A stretch of DNA of 64,000 nt, from contig NZ_JACTVJ010000001.1 of the NCBI RefSeq assembly GCF_014493765.1, positions 415,993-479,992 of the forward strand, given 5' to 3'. The notes under the pieces were generated by a model. The model was not told where the DNA came from. It worked only from the letters and a program-made list of their open reading frames with translations, and made no database searches. The position numbers were made by a program, and so were the translations under genes. Position 1 is the stretch's first letter. Each line of letters opens with the position of its first letter. Below, piece by piece: positions 8,494 through 16,245 of the stretch. This stretch comes from Streptomyces polyasparticus. Its GTDB lineage: Bacteria; Actinomycetota; Actinomycetes; Streptomycetales; Streptomycetaceae.

Positions 8494-8588
8494 TCGGAAC
8501 CCTCCCGGCACATCGCGGAACCCTCCCGGCACATCTCGGAACCCTCCCGGCACATCTCGGCGACCTCGATGCGGATCCGGCGGGTCAT
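8490..8588 (-). CDS. Coupled 32-codon mini-ORF of repeat peptide between SEDS and PBP genes
   Basis: The ATG (8588-8586) overlaps the stop of the SEDS gene as ATGA, and the TGA (8492-8490) overlaps the start of the PBP gene as GTGA. It begins MTRRIRIEVAE and then contains three copies of the heptad MCREGSE, the second ending in Ala. The heptads come from a perfect-length 3 x 21 bp tandem repeat. Each repeat also carries a GGGAGGG ribosome-binding sequence followed by ATG, ATG or the PBP's GTG. It may be a real small Cys-containing peptide, or mainly a device passing ribosomes from one gene to the next. I know no named family. Confidence 0.45.
   Translation of the reverse strand: MTRRIRIEVAEMCREGSEMCREGSAMCREGSE
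8495..8557. repeat. 3 x 21 bp tandem repeat containing ribosome-binding sites
   Basis: Units 8495-8515, 8516-8536 and 8537-8557 differ only in their last base. On the coding (minus) strand each includes GGGAGGGTTCCG, so the PBP ribosome-binding site is present three times in phase with possible starts. Confidence 0.9.
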
Positions 8589-9973
8589 ACGGCTCCCTCC
8601 TCGGGACGTCTGCGCCCGGAATCGCTCAGCCGGATGAGCAGCGCCACCATGATCCAGTTGGTCACCACGGACGAACCGCCCTGCGCGAGAAAGGGCATCG
8701 CCATACCGGTCAGCGGGATGAGCCCCATCACTCCGCCCGCGATCACGAACACCTGAAGGGCGAGGATCGAAGCGAGCCCGACCGCGAGCAGCCGCCCGAA
8801 GGCGTCCCGCAGCGCGAGGCCCGTCCGGTAGCCGCGCGCCACGAGCACCCCGTACAGGACGAAGACGGCCGACAGTCCGACGAGCCCCAGCTCCTCGCCG
8901 GCCGTCGCCAGGATGAAGTCGGACTTCGCGGCGAACCCGATCAGGATCGACTCGCCCTTGCCGAGTCCGGTGCCGAGCATCCCGCCGGCCGCGAACGCGA
9001 AGAGTGACTGGGCGAGTTGGTTGGGTCCCTCGCCCGCCTCGATCGACGCCAGCGGATGCAGCCAGTCCGTCACACGCGCGTGCACATGCGGTTCGAGGCG
9101 CGCCGCCGCATACGCGCCCGCGCTGCCGAGCAGCAGCCCGACCGCGAGCCACCCCTTCCGCCCGGTGGCCACGAAAAGGAGGATCACGAAGAGCCCGAAG
9201 AAGAGCAGCGAGGTGCCGAGGTCGCGCTCCACCACGAGCACCGCGACGCTCACCAGCCAGATCGCCACGACCGGACCGAGCACCCGCCCCGTCGGCAGCC
9301 GCATCCAGAGCACCCGCCGGCCCGCGTACGCGAGCGCGCTGCGGTTCGCCGCGAGATAGGCCGCGAAGAACACCGCGAGCAGGATCTTCGCGAACTCGCC
9401 CGGCTGCAGCGACAGACCGCCGATCCGCACCCACAGGCGCGCCCCGTTTACCGGCGGGAAGAAGATCGGCACCGTGAGCAGCGCGAGCGCGGCGAGGCCC
9501 GACAGATACGCGTAACGCTGCAGTGTGCGGTGGTCCCGCAGCGCGAGCACGACCAGGATGAACAGCCCCACGCCGACCGTGGACCACACCAGTTGGGCCG
9601 GCGCGGCCTGGTCGAGCGGGGTCTCCTGGTCGAGGCGGTAGATCAGCACGAGGCCGAGCCCGTTGAGCAGCACCGCCGAAGGCAGCAGCAGCGGATCGGC
9701 GTACGGCGCGCGCAGCCGCACCGCGAGATGCGCGACCAGGGCGAGCACCCCGAGCCCGGCCCCGTATCCGGCCGCGCCCGGCGGCACCACACCGTGCCGG
9801 GCGAGGCCGACGGAGACATACCCGCAGACGCTGAGGCCCACGGCGAGGACGAGCAGCGCGAGTTCGACCCCGCGCCGGCGCATCGGCCCGGCCCCGGTGA
9901 CGGCGGCGTCCCGCGGGTCGGTGAGCCCCGCCAGGTCCTTCAGGTCCTTGAAGTCTGCCGTCGATCCGGTCAT
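8585..9973 (-). CDS. FtsW/RodA/SpoVE family SEDS glycosyltransferase
   Basis: A 462-residue polytopic membrane protein with about ten hydrophobic segments. Signature stretches include NGARLWVRIGGLSLQPGEFAK and ESILIGFAAKSDFILATAGE, the conserved SEDS loops, and PFLAQGGSSVVTNW near the C-terminus. SEDS proteins polymerise lipid II and work with a class B PBP, encoded here directly downstream. No ribosome site is obvious before ATG 9973, so the mRNA may be leaderless or start further inside. About 30 hydrophilic residues precede the first membrane helix. The stop overlaps the mini-ORF start. Confidence 0.9.
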   Translation of the reverse strand: MTGSTADFKDLKDLAGLTDPRDAAVTGAGPMRRRGVELALLVLAVGLSVCGYVSVGLARHGVVPPGAAGYGAGLGVLALVAHLAVRLRAPYADPLLLPSAVLLNGLGLVLIYRLDQETPLDQAAPAQLVWSTVGVGLFILVVLALRDHRTLQRYAYLSGLAALALLTVPIFFPPVNGARLWVRIGGLSLQPGEFAKILLAVFFAAYLAANRSALAYAGRRVLWMRLPTGRVLGPVVAIWLVSVAVLVVERDLGTSLLFFGLFVILLFVATGRKGWLAVGLLLGSAGAYAAARLEPHVHARVTDWLHPLASIEAGEGPNQLAQSLFAFAAGGMLGTGLGKGESILIGFAAKSDFILATAGEELGLVGLSAVFVLYGVLVARGYRTGLALRDAFGRLLAVGLASILALQVFVIAGGVMGLIPLTGMAMPFLAQGGSSVVTNWIMVALLIRLSDSGRRRPEEGAV

Positions 9974-10003
9974 GCGCGGACGGTAGCAATGGGTGGGTGT
10001 GAT

Positions 10004-10021
10004 GTCCCGTTATATCGGGAC
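10004..10021. other. Small palindrome upstream of the SEDS gene
   Basis: GTCCCG (10004-10009) and CGGGAC (10016-10021) flank an AT-only hexamer. It could be the end hairpin of the SH3 gene (33 bases after its stop) or an operator 31 bases before the SEDS gene; the sequence does not decide. Confidence 0.35.
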
Positions 10022-10053
10022 GTTTTCGTCATGCGAAGGGGAGTGGGCGGCGC

Positions 10054-10440
10054 TCAGCACCAGCGCGGCGCGGGCCCGATGTTGTCGATGTAGTACGCCG
10101 CGCCCCAGGCCCAGGTCCCGTCGGTCAGCTGGTACCAGCGGTCGTTGCCCTGGACGTTCTCGCCGCGGGTCTTGCAGAAGATGTGCACGATCGCGCCGTA
10201 CGGCTCGGTCCGTACGATCCTGCTGCCGCGGGTCGGTGCGTCGCGCAGGAGCAGCCCGTTGCGGGCGCTGATCCGGCCCAGATAGCTCGGCGGCGGGTTG
10301 TTGCCGGGGTCTGCGGGCAGCAAGTGAACAGAGGTCTGCGCGGACGGCTGCGCGTACGAGGGGATCGCGGCCCCGGCGAGGCAGAGCGCGCCGAGCGTGG
10401 TGGATATGCCCAGGCGAAGGGCGGTGGACCGGAGCGACAT
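10054..10440 (-). CDS. Secreted SH3-like domain protein
   Basis: A 128-residue exported protein. The signal peptide ends near SYAQPS (about residue 30), and the start has a strong AGGAGG five bases upstream. The mature part is a bacterial SH3-like domain: NGLLLRDAPTRGSRIVRTEP, two Cys likely to form a disulphide (HIFCKTRG and the C-terminal RWC), and a WYQLTDGTWAWG segment. Such domains often bind cell-wall peptides. It may be co-transcribed with the envelope genes that follow on the same strand. Confidence 0.75.
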   Translation of the reverse strand: MSLRSTALRLGISTTLGALCLAGAAIPSYAQPSAQTSVHLLPADPGNNPPPSYLGRISARNGLLLRDAPTRGSRIVRTEPYGAIVHIFCKTRGENVQGNDRWYQLTDGTWAWGAAYYIDNIGPAPRWC

Positions 10441-10517
10441 GAGGGCCTCCTGAGAAGGGGCGAACCGGTGTGATCACGCTAGGAGCAGCCCTCGGAGTTC
10501 GCAAAAGGGAACCGGCC

Positions 10518-11765
10518 TCAGGCCTCCTCGTACGGCAGCGTCAGCCGCGCCACCGCACCGCCCTCCGGCGCGTTCGCGAAGTCCAACTGTGCACCCAGGA
10601 CCCGCGCCTGGCCCACCGCGATGGTCAGCCCGAGCCCATGTCCCTTGGCGCCGCCCTCGGTACGGAACCGCTGCGGTCCGTGCTCCACGAGGTAGTCCGG
10701 GTATCCGTCACCGTGGTCCCGCACGGAAACCACCGGACCGTCCACGGTCACGAGCACCGGAGCGCGGCCGTGCTTGTGTGCGTTGGCGATCAGGTTGCCG
10801 AGCACCCGCTCGAGCCGCCGGCGGTCGGTCTCCACGCGTACATCCCGTACGACGACGACCTCGGTGTCCGTCCCCGAAGCCTGCGCCGTACGTTCGACGA
10901 GCGGCCCCAACGCATGGGTGTCCAGGTCGACTTGCTCGCGCCGGGAGTCGAGCCGGGAGATCTCGAGCAGATCCTCGGTGAGCGTCCGCATCGTCTGCAC
11001 CCGCTCGCGCACCATCTCGGCGGGCCGCCCCGGCGGCAGGAGTTCGGCCGCCGCGTGCAGTCCGGTCAGCGGGGTGCGCAGCTCGTGCGCCACATCGGCG
11101 GTGAACCGCTGCTCGCTCTCCAGCTTGCCCTGCAGCGAGGCGGCCATGGTGTCCAACGCCCCCGCCACGGTGGCCACTTCGTCCTGTGCGCGGCCGGGAT
11201 CCTTCGTACGGGGGTCTTCGACCCGGGCGTCCAGGTCGCCCGCGCTGATCCGGCGCGCGACCGTGGCCGTCTGGTGCAGCCGCCGCGTCACACGGGTCAC
11301 GCCGAACGCCCCGATCAGGAGCGTCGTGCCGATCGCCAGGACCGAGGAGACCGCGATGGCGCGGTCCAGGCCCTCGATGGTCCGCGCACCCTGCGCGTAG
11401 TCGACGCCCACGGCCACGACCTGGCCGCTGTCCGCCGGGCCCGCCGCCCACATCACGGGCTGCCCGTCGTCCTCGGCGACCATGGTGCCGCGCTTGCCCT
11501 GCAGGGCCAGGTCGCGCAGGGAGCCGGGCAGGCCCGCCAGGTCGATCCCCGCGTCGGGCGGAAGCCGGTCGCCCGCTTCGTACAAACGGGTGACGTCCTC
11601 CAGCTTGGCCAGCGCCTTCTCGCGCGCGTTGCCCACGGTCTGGCCGGTGACCGCGACATGCACGAAAGCGCCGAGCATCGCGGCGAGCGCACAGCACATG
11701 ACCGTGATGAAGACCGCTGCCTTCCAGGTGAGGGACGCGGTCCAGGAGGGGAGGCGGGGTCTCAC
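10518..11765 (-). CDS. Orphan sensor histidine kinase
   Basis: A 415-residue membrane kinase starting at GTG 11765, which overlaps the stop of the lipoprotein gene (GTGA). It has two membrane helices flanking an extracytoplasmic domain of about 130 residues, then HAMP, then the phosphoacceptor box FTADVAHELRTPLTGL, the N box NLIANAHKHG, and ATP-lid motifs VRDHGDGYP and GHGLGLTIA. All catalytic motifs are intact. No response regulator is adjacent, so the partner is elsewhere. Coupling to a lipoprotein and a sortase suggests it monitors the cell surface; the arrangement recalls CseA-CseC but without sigE or cseB. Confidence 0.88.
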   Translation of the reverse strand: MRPRLPSWTASLTWKAAVFITVMCCALAAMLGAFVHVAVTGQTVGNAREKALAKLEDVTRLYEAGDRLPPDAGIDLAGLPGSLRDLALQGKRGTMVAEDDGQPVMWAAGPADSGQVVAVGVDYAQGARTIEGLDRAIAVSSVLAIGTTLLIGAFGVTRVTRRLHQTATVARRISAGDLDARVEDPRTKDPGRAQDEVATVAGALDTMAASLQGKLESEQRFTADVAHELRTPLTGLHAAAELLPPGRPAEMVRERVQTMRTLTEDLLEISRLDSRREQVDLDTHALGPLVERTAQASGTDTEVVVVRDVRVETDRRRLERVLGNLIANAHKHGRAPVLVTVDGPVVSVRDHGDGYPDYLVEHGPQRFRTEGGAKGHGLGLTIAVGQARVLGAQLDFANAPEGGAVARLTLPYEEA

Positions 11766-12556
11766 GGCGTGGCCCCGGGGGAGGCGGTGGCGGCGGGCGT
11801 GGCGCTCAGGGTGGGACCCGCGCTTTCGGCGGGTGACGGGGCCGCCGAGCGCTGGGGCGTGGCGCTCGGCCCGGGCGCCTTCACGATCTCCATCCGCGTG
11901 GGCAGCATCGACCGCGCCGTCCCGTCCCAGGACCACACGTCACGCAGCTCGTACCCGGCGAACGGCGCCGGCGAGCGCAGAATCAGATCCCGCCCGGCCA
12001 GCTCCGCGCTGATCACGGGCTGGGTCGTGGACATGATCCGTACGAGCCGGCCGTCGTCCTGCGTATAGGCGCGGATGCCGATCCCGAAGTCGTCCCGGTT
12101 GCCCAGGTCGATCCCGACGATCAGCTCGTCCTTCCCGCTGCCGGTCAGATCGCGGTAGTACGCGCTCAGCACGGGGCAGCCCTTGTCCCCGGCCTTCCCC
12201 TCGCAGGCGAGGATCCGCGCGGCGATCTCCGAGGGCATGGCGTCCTGGCCGCTCGCCTCGTCCGGGTGCGCCCGTACCTCCGCCTGCACCACCGCGAGCG
12301 CGTCCACCCGGTGCAGATCGCCGTCCGGCACCTCGATTCCCGGCACGACCTCGGGCTTGGCCTCGGCGAGATCGTCCTGGGTGTCGTTCTTGGCGGGCGG
12401 CAGCTCGGGCCAGAGCCGGGCCGGACCCACCGCGCTCGGGGTCGGGCCCGCACTCTGCAGTCCGCCCGCGCCGCCGCAGCCCACCGCCGTGGCGGTGAGC
12501 AGGGCGACGGCGCACAGCGCCAGGGCGGTGCGGGCCGGGCGGACGGTCAACGGCAC
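11762..12556 (-). CDS. Lipoprotein coupled to the histidine kinase
   Basis: A 264-residue protein with a lipoprotein signal; the lipobox AVGC places the lipidated Cys near residue 27. The mature part contains YYRDLTGSGKDELIVGIDLG, an acidic stretch like those in FG-GAP/VCBS-type or calcium-binding repeats, and a Pro/Ser/Ala-rich C-terminus that may span the wall. It starts at a GTG nine bases after the sortase stop, and its own stop overlaps the kinase start. The order suggests a surface sensor or modulator for the kinase; that role is inference. Confidence 0.75.
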   Translation of the reverse strand: MPLTVRPARTALALCAVALLTATAVGCGGAGGLQSAGPTPSAVGPARLWPELPPAKNDTQDDLAEAKPEVVPGIEVPDGDLHRVDALAVVQAEVRAHPDEASGQDAMPSEIAARILACEGKAGDKGCPVLSAYYRDLTGSGKDELIVGIDLGNRDDFGIGIRAYTQDDGRLVRIMSTTQPVISAELAGRDLILRSPAPFAGYELRDVWSWDGTARSMLPTRMEIVKAPGPSATPQRSAAPSPAESAGPTLSATPAATASPGATP

Positions 12557-12565
12557 TCCAGGCGG

Positions 12566-13192
12566 TTACTGGACCAGATCGGCGTAGAGAATGATGTTGT
12601 CCGTGCGGTGGCCGTCCTTCAGGCCGCCGCCGCAGGTGAGGAGCCGCAGCTCTGCACGGTCCGTCGTTCCGTACACCTTATTGGTCGGAAAGTCGTTCTT
12701 GTTCACCTGCTCGATCTCACGGATCTTGAAGTGCGCCGTGGTGCCGTCCGCACGCGGAACGTCGACGGCATCGCCGATCTTGATGTCCTTGACGTTCTTC
12801 ATCAGCGCCGGCCCCTTGGCGGTGTCGTAGTGCGCGACCAGCACGGACGCGCCCTTCTCGCCGGGCGTCGGCCCGTCCTGCCACCAGCCCGGCAGCTCCG
12901 CCTTGTCGGCCGGCGGCACCTTCAGCTCGCCGTTGCCGTCGGTGGTCAGATCGAGCATCGACTTGGCGTCCACACCGGCCGAGGGGATCTTCAGGCCGGT
13001 CGGCTTCGACTGCTTCATCGGCTGCACGGCCTGCTTGGCCTGCGCGGCCGCGGTGTTGGCGACCTTCACGTCCGGGCCGGGCTGCCCGCTCTGGCCGCAG
13101 CCCATCAGGCCGGCGCCGAGCGAGACGGTCAGCACGGACGCGGCGGCTATACGGGTGGCGCGGCGGGGGAGGGTGGGGGTGGGGGTGGTCAC
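12566..13192 (-). CDS. Class F sortase, predicted lipoprotein
   Basis: A 208-residue sortase of the actinobacterial class F. The three active-site residues are visible: His in ASVLVAHYDT, Cys in RLLTCGG and Arg in GHRTDNIIL. The N-terminus has a lipobox (GLMGC), so this sortase is probably anchored by lipid rather than by a transmembrane helix. GTG 13192 has AGGAGC six bases upstream. It is flanked by a small tail-anchored exported protein and the lipoprotein-kinase pair. No LPXTG-type substrate is encoded in this cluster. Confidence 0.85.
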   Translation of the reverse strand: MTTPTPTLPRRATRIAAASVLTVSLGAGLMGCGQSGQPGPDVKVANTAAAQAKQAVQPMKQSKPTGLKIPSAGVDAKSMLDLTTDGNGELKVPPADKAELPGWWQDGPTPGEKGASVLVAHYDTAKGPALMKNVKDIKIGDAVDVPRADGTTAHFKIREIEQVNKNDFPTNKVYGTTDRAELRLLTCGGGLKDGHRTDNIILYADLVQ

Positions 13193-13312
13193 GGGGTGCT
13201 CCTGTGGGGGGTGGCAGGCGGGCTGCGGAGGATGCTTCTGTCGCGGAGGGTGCTTTCGCTGCAGAGGGTGCTTTGCGCCGCGGTGGGTGCTTCGCGCCGG
13301 CGGATGCCGAGG

Positions 13313-13540
13313 TCAGCCGTCCGTACGGCCGCGGCGCATCATCGCGAAGCCGAGGCCCGCGGCACCGGCCGCGGCGACACCGCCGCCGGCGGCGAGCAGG
13401 ACGGGCGACTCGGTCCTGACGGGTTCGGCGGACGGCGTGGCCGCGAAGGAGGAGGCGGCCGGAATCAGGAGCGCACCACCGGCGAGGGCGGAGACGACGG
13501 CGGTACGGACGAGGGCCTTGGGGCGGCGAGAAGTGCTCAC
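13313..13540 (-). CDS. Small exported protein with C-terminal membrane anchor
   Basis: A 75-residue protein with a signal peptide (about residues 1-34, ending SFAA), a short Thr/Glu linker, a glycine- and alanine-rich transmembrane stretch, and a basic tail MMRRGRTDG. The layout is that of a sorting-signal protein, but no LPXTG-like motif is visible before the helix. GTG 13540 has AAGGAT six bases upstream. It precedes the class F sortase with a 120-base gap holding imperfect GGGTGCTT-centred repeats. Probably a surface or membrane partner of the sortase cluster; function unknown. Confidence 0.65.
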   Translation of the reverse strand: MSTSRRPKALVRTAVVSALAGGALLIPAASSFAATPSAEPVRTESPVLLAAGGGVAAAGAAGLGFAMMRRGRTDG

Positions 13541-13730
13541 GAGTGATCCTTACGGCTCTGGCTGCTGTTGCTGACGTGCTTGCCGGTGCTCCTGCTGTGT
13601 TCCGACGTATTCGAAGCTATGTGTCCGCTATTGCGACGATTCGGCGGCCGTGTAACAGCGGCCCATAGCTGTGCAGACAGAGCCGTTACTTATTCACCCT
13701 TGAACCAGCGCAGCCTGGCGCGGATGCCCT

Positions 13731-14213
13731 TCACGCCCCGACCATCCCGTTCACCAGGTAGTGCACGAACGTCGCGTTGTGCAGCGCGTACGGCGAGCGC
13801 CGCTCCCGTATCAGCGCGATCGCCTCCTCGGCCTTGTGCCCGCCGAGCATCAGCGCACCGGCCGCCACCAGACCGGACCGGTTGTACCCGCTGTAACACC
13901 GCACGAGAACCGACCGCCCGGCCGCCAGCGAGGCATGCGCGACCCACGCCATCCGCCGCACCTCGGCCAGCTGCTCCTCGCTGAGCGCGGCGTCCGGGAT
14001 GTTTAGGACGTGATGCTCCACACCGGTGGAGGGGCCGTGGCCCGGGACCGTATGGAGACTGCAGACGACCTCGAACTCGTCGCGTACGACGACGGGTTCG
14101 GCCGGTCCGCCCGCGCCGCGCATCTCGTGCCCGCCCATCGAGAGCCCCGGCGCGATCTCGTCCCAGCGGCGCTGCGGCGAAGGCACCTCGGAGAAGGAGA
14201 GCCTGGTCGGCAT
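13731..14213 (-). CDS. Dual-specificity-type protein phosphatase
   Basis: A 160-residue cysteine phosphatase. The P-loop RCYSGYNRSG has the CX5R signature, and IPDAALSEEQ supplies the likely general acid Asp. The fold is short, without an added regulatory domain. The start ATG is preceded by GAGGGGG. It could dephosphorylate Tyr or Ser/Thr proteins, but the target is unknown. It is divergent from the NERD-like gene. Confidence 0.82.
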   Translation of the reverse strand: MPTRLSFSEVPSPQRRWDEIAPGLSMGGHEMRGAGGPAEPVVVRDEFEVVCSLHTVPGHGPSTGVEHHVLNIPDAALSEEQLAEVRRMAWVAHASLAAGRSVLVRCYSGYNRSGLVAAGALMLGGHKAEEAIALIRERRSPYALHNATFVHYLVNGMVGA

Positions 14214-14327
14214 CCGTCAACCCCCTCAAGTCCCGTCCAGCGTAGGCACGTTCGGCCGACTCCGGGCCCGACCGGGTTATTGCCGCGGCCGCGGCGAGCT
14301 GTTCCCATGGTCGTGGGGTGATGCGGC

Positions 14328-15131
14328 ATGGCCGACTTGCGGGTCGTACCCACATGGCGACACGGACACGAGCGCTACTACGTACTCCTCCCTGACGGCA
14401 GGAACATCGCCTGGTACGACCGCGAGGCCGGCCGGGTCAACCTCCTCAGGGACGAGCGCAGGCAGGAGGTGCTCCGGGCGCTCGGACCGTATCTGACAGG
14501 ACCGGTCACGGTTGGCACCCCACCGGTGCCGACCAGCGCCGAACTCGCCCGCCTCGCGCTGCACCCCGACGACGACCTGGCCCCCAACCGGCCCGGCGAG
14601 GCGCTTCTGGTCTCCCTCGACCGCGAGCCCACCCCGGTCCGCCGGCTGCGCACCGACCGGCGCCGCCGCGACCTGGTCGCCCAGCAGACGGTCGGCGAGA
14701 CCCTCGACCGCCTGGAACCGGGTGGCTGGCGGGCCCTGCACTCCCTGCCCTTGCCGGGCGGCAGCACACTGCACCACCTCCTGATCGGCCCGGGCGGCAT
14801 CTTCGCGTTCCACGCCCTGCACGCCGCCAAGCACCGCGTCCGCGTCTCGGACCCGGAGGTCACGGTGGGCCGCGCACAGCCCGAGCCGCTCATCGGCCGC
14901 CTGCGCCAACTCGCCGACCGGGCCTGCCTGGCCCTGACGGCGGAGGTACGCCCGGTACTCGCGGTGGTCGCGGCCACGACGGTCGACCTGCGCGGCCCGC
15001 TGCGCGAGACCCGCGTCATCGAGGACACCGACCTCACGACGTTCGCCGCACTGGGCGGCGTCTACAAGCCGACGGACGTGGAGGCACTGTTCGGGCAGGC
15101 GCGGGACCGGCGGACTTGGTTGCGTACGTAG
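14328..15131 (+). CDS. NERD-domain-like protein with degenerate active site
   Basis: A 267-residue protein. The middle part matches the NERD (nuclease-related) fold: QQTVGETLDRL, WRALHSLPLPGGSTLHHLLI, GPGGIFAFHAL. In NERD proteins the pattern is roughly IDHLVVGP...DTK, providing the PD-(D/E)xK-like residues. Here the Asp is His (LHHLLIGP) and the E/D-x-K triad reads HAL, so nuclease activity is doubtful. The N-terminal about 100 residues are an unassigned domain. A dispersed repeat begins shortly after the stop. Confidence 0.65.
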   Translation: MADLRVVPTWRHGHERYYVLLPDGRNIAWYDREAGRVNLLRDERRQEVLRALGPYLTGPVTVGTPPVPTSAELARLALHPDDDLAPNRPGEALLVSLDREPTPVRRLRTDRRRRDLVAQQTVGETLDRLEPGGWRALHSLPLPGGSTLHHLLIGPGGIFAFHALHAAKHRVRVSDPEVTVGRAQPEPLIGRLRQLADRACLALTAEVRPVLAVVAATTVDLRGPLRETRVIEDTDLTTFAALGGVYKPTDVEALFGQARDRRTWLRT

Positions 15132-15136
15132 CGCAC

Positions 15137-15250
15137 TCAGCCGCTCCGGCGTTTGAGGAGATCCGAACGAAGTTCGGATGCGGGGTCCGGGGCGCAGCCC
15201 CGGTCTCGGGAAGGGGCGGGGCGGGGAGAAGGGCCCGCCGCAGGCGCAAC
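15137..15250 (+). repeat. Dispersed Streptomyces intergenic repeat, copy 1
   Basis: It contains CCGGCGTTTGAG, a hairpin ATCCGAACGAAGTTCGGAT, a second hairpin around CCGGGGCGCAGCCCCGG, then GGGAAGGGGCGGG and CCCGCCGCAGGCGCAA. An inverted, closely similar copy lies at 57560-57684. Such elements sit at gene 3' ends and may act as terminators or structured RNA. Confidence 0.8.
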
Positions 15251-15353
15251 GCACCCGCACCCCCACCGGCCCCAGCCCTGCCCACCCGCCGAGCCCACCC
15301 GCCTAGCCCGCCCAGCCGACAGCCCGCCGACCCCGCCCACCCGACACCCCGCC

Positions 15354-16229
15354 CTACCGAAACCGCACAACCCCCACCGTCCGATGCCGAGTGACCTGCT
15401 CCCGCACCTCCACCACCACCCCACCCCCCACCTTCCGATACGCCACATCCCCGAGCCCCACCGCATTGAGCTCCCCCACACCACGAGCCGAAGGCAACAG
15501 CTCCGCCGCCTGGGCCCGTACCCTCGGGGACAGCGGACTCGACAGAACCGGTGAGTCGTCACCGGGCAGCACCACCACCAGCGCCTGCGGCCGCGCCGCC
15601 GCCCCGGTGAACCCGACCACCACCGCATCCCGCGTATCGCTGTGCCGCAGCTTCAGCCACGACCGTCGCCCCGCCCGGTACCCCTGATCGAGCCGCTTGA
15701 CCACCAGCCCTTCGACCCCGGTCTCCCGCAGCCCCTCGTACCAGGTGAGCGCCAGCTCCCGGTCCGTCGTCATCGGCACGGCCTGCAACGGCGGCCCGAG
15801 CGGCGCGAGCAGCGCCACGAGCTCCTCGCGCCGCCGCGTGTACGGGACCGGCCGCAGATCCTCCCCGCGCAGCGCCAGGAGATCGAACGCCGCATACGAG
15901 GCCGGCAGCGCCCGCGCCAGCTCCGCCGCCCGGGCCGGCGCGGACATGGCGCGCTGCTGCACAGCCGCGAAGTCCACCCGCCCCTCCGTCCACACCACGA
16001 CCTCGCCGTCGACCACGGTCCCCTCGGGCAGCGCCCGCGCGGCCTCGGCGATATCCGGAAAGGACCGCGTCACGATCCGCCCGGACCGCGCCTGAAGCTG
16101 CACCTGACCGCCGACGTGGAAGATCACCAGCCGATGCCCGTCGAACTTCGGCTCGTACGCCCAGCCGCCGGCCCCCTCGGGCAGCGCGCTCACGGGCTCG
16201 GCGAGCGCGACCTTGACCGGGGGCCTCAC
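15354..16229 (-). CDS. ATP-dependent DNA ligase (LigD ligase-domain / LigC type)
   Basis: A 291-residue stand-alone ligase. The adenylated Lys lies in YEPKFDGHR (KxDG), followed by VVDGEVVVW, EGLVVKRL and WLKLRHSD, the other nucleotidyltransferase motifs, and an OB-fold C-terminus. It seals nicks in non-homologous end joining. It lies 16 bases after the polymerase-domain gene and starts at a GTG with GGGGAG upstream; Ku is divergent from the pair. The separate ligase and polymerase polypeptides replace the fused LigD of mycobacteria. Confidence 0.9.
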   Translation of the reverse strand: MRPPVKVALAEPVSALPEGAGGWAYEPKFDGHRLVIFHVGGQVQLQARSGRIVTRSFPDIAEAARALPEGTVVDGEVVVWTEGRVDFAAVQQRAMSAPARAAELARALPASYAAFDLLALRGEDLRPVPYTRRREELVALLAPLGPPLQAVPMTTDRELALTWYEGLRETGVEGLVVKRLDQGYRAGRRSWLKLRHSDTRDAVVVGFTGAAARPQALVVVLPGDDSPVLSSPLSPRVRAQAAELLPSARGVGELNAVGLGDVAYRKVGGGVVVEVREQVTRHRTVGVVRFR

Positions 16230-16245
16230 GCCGCTCCCCGCGTCG

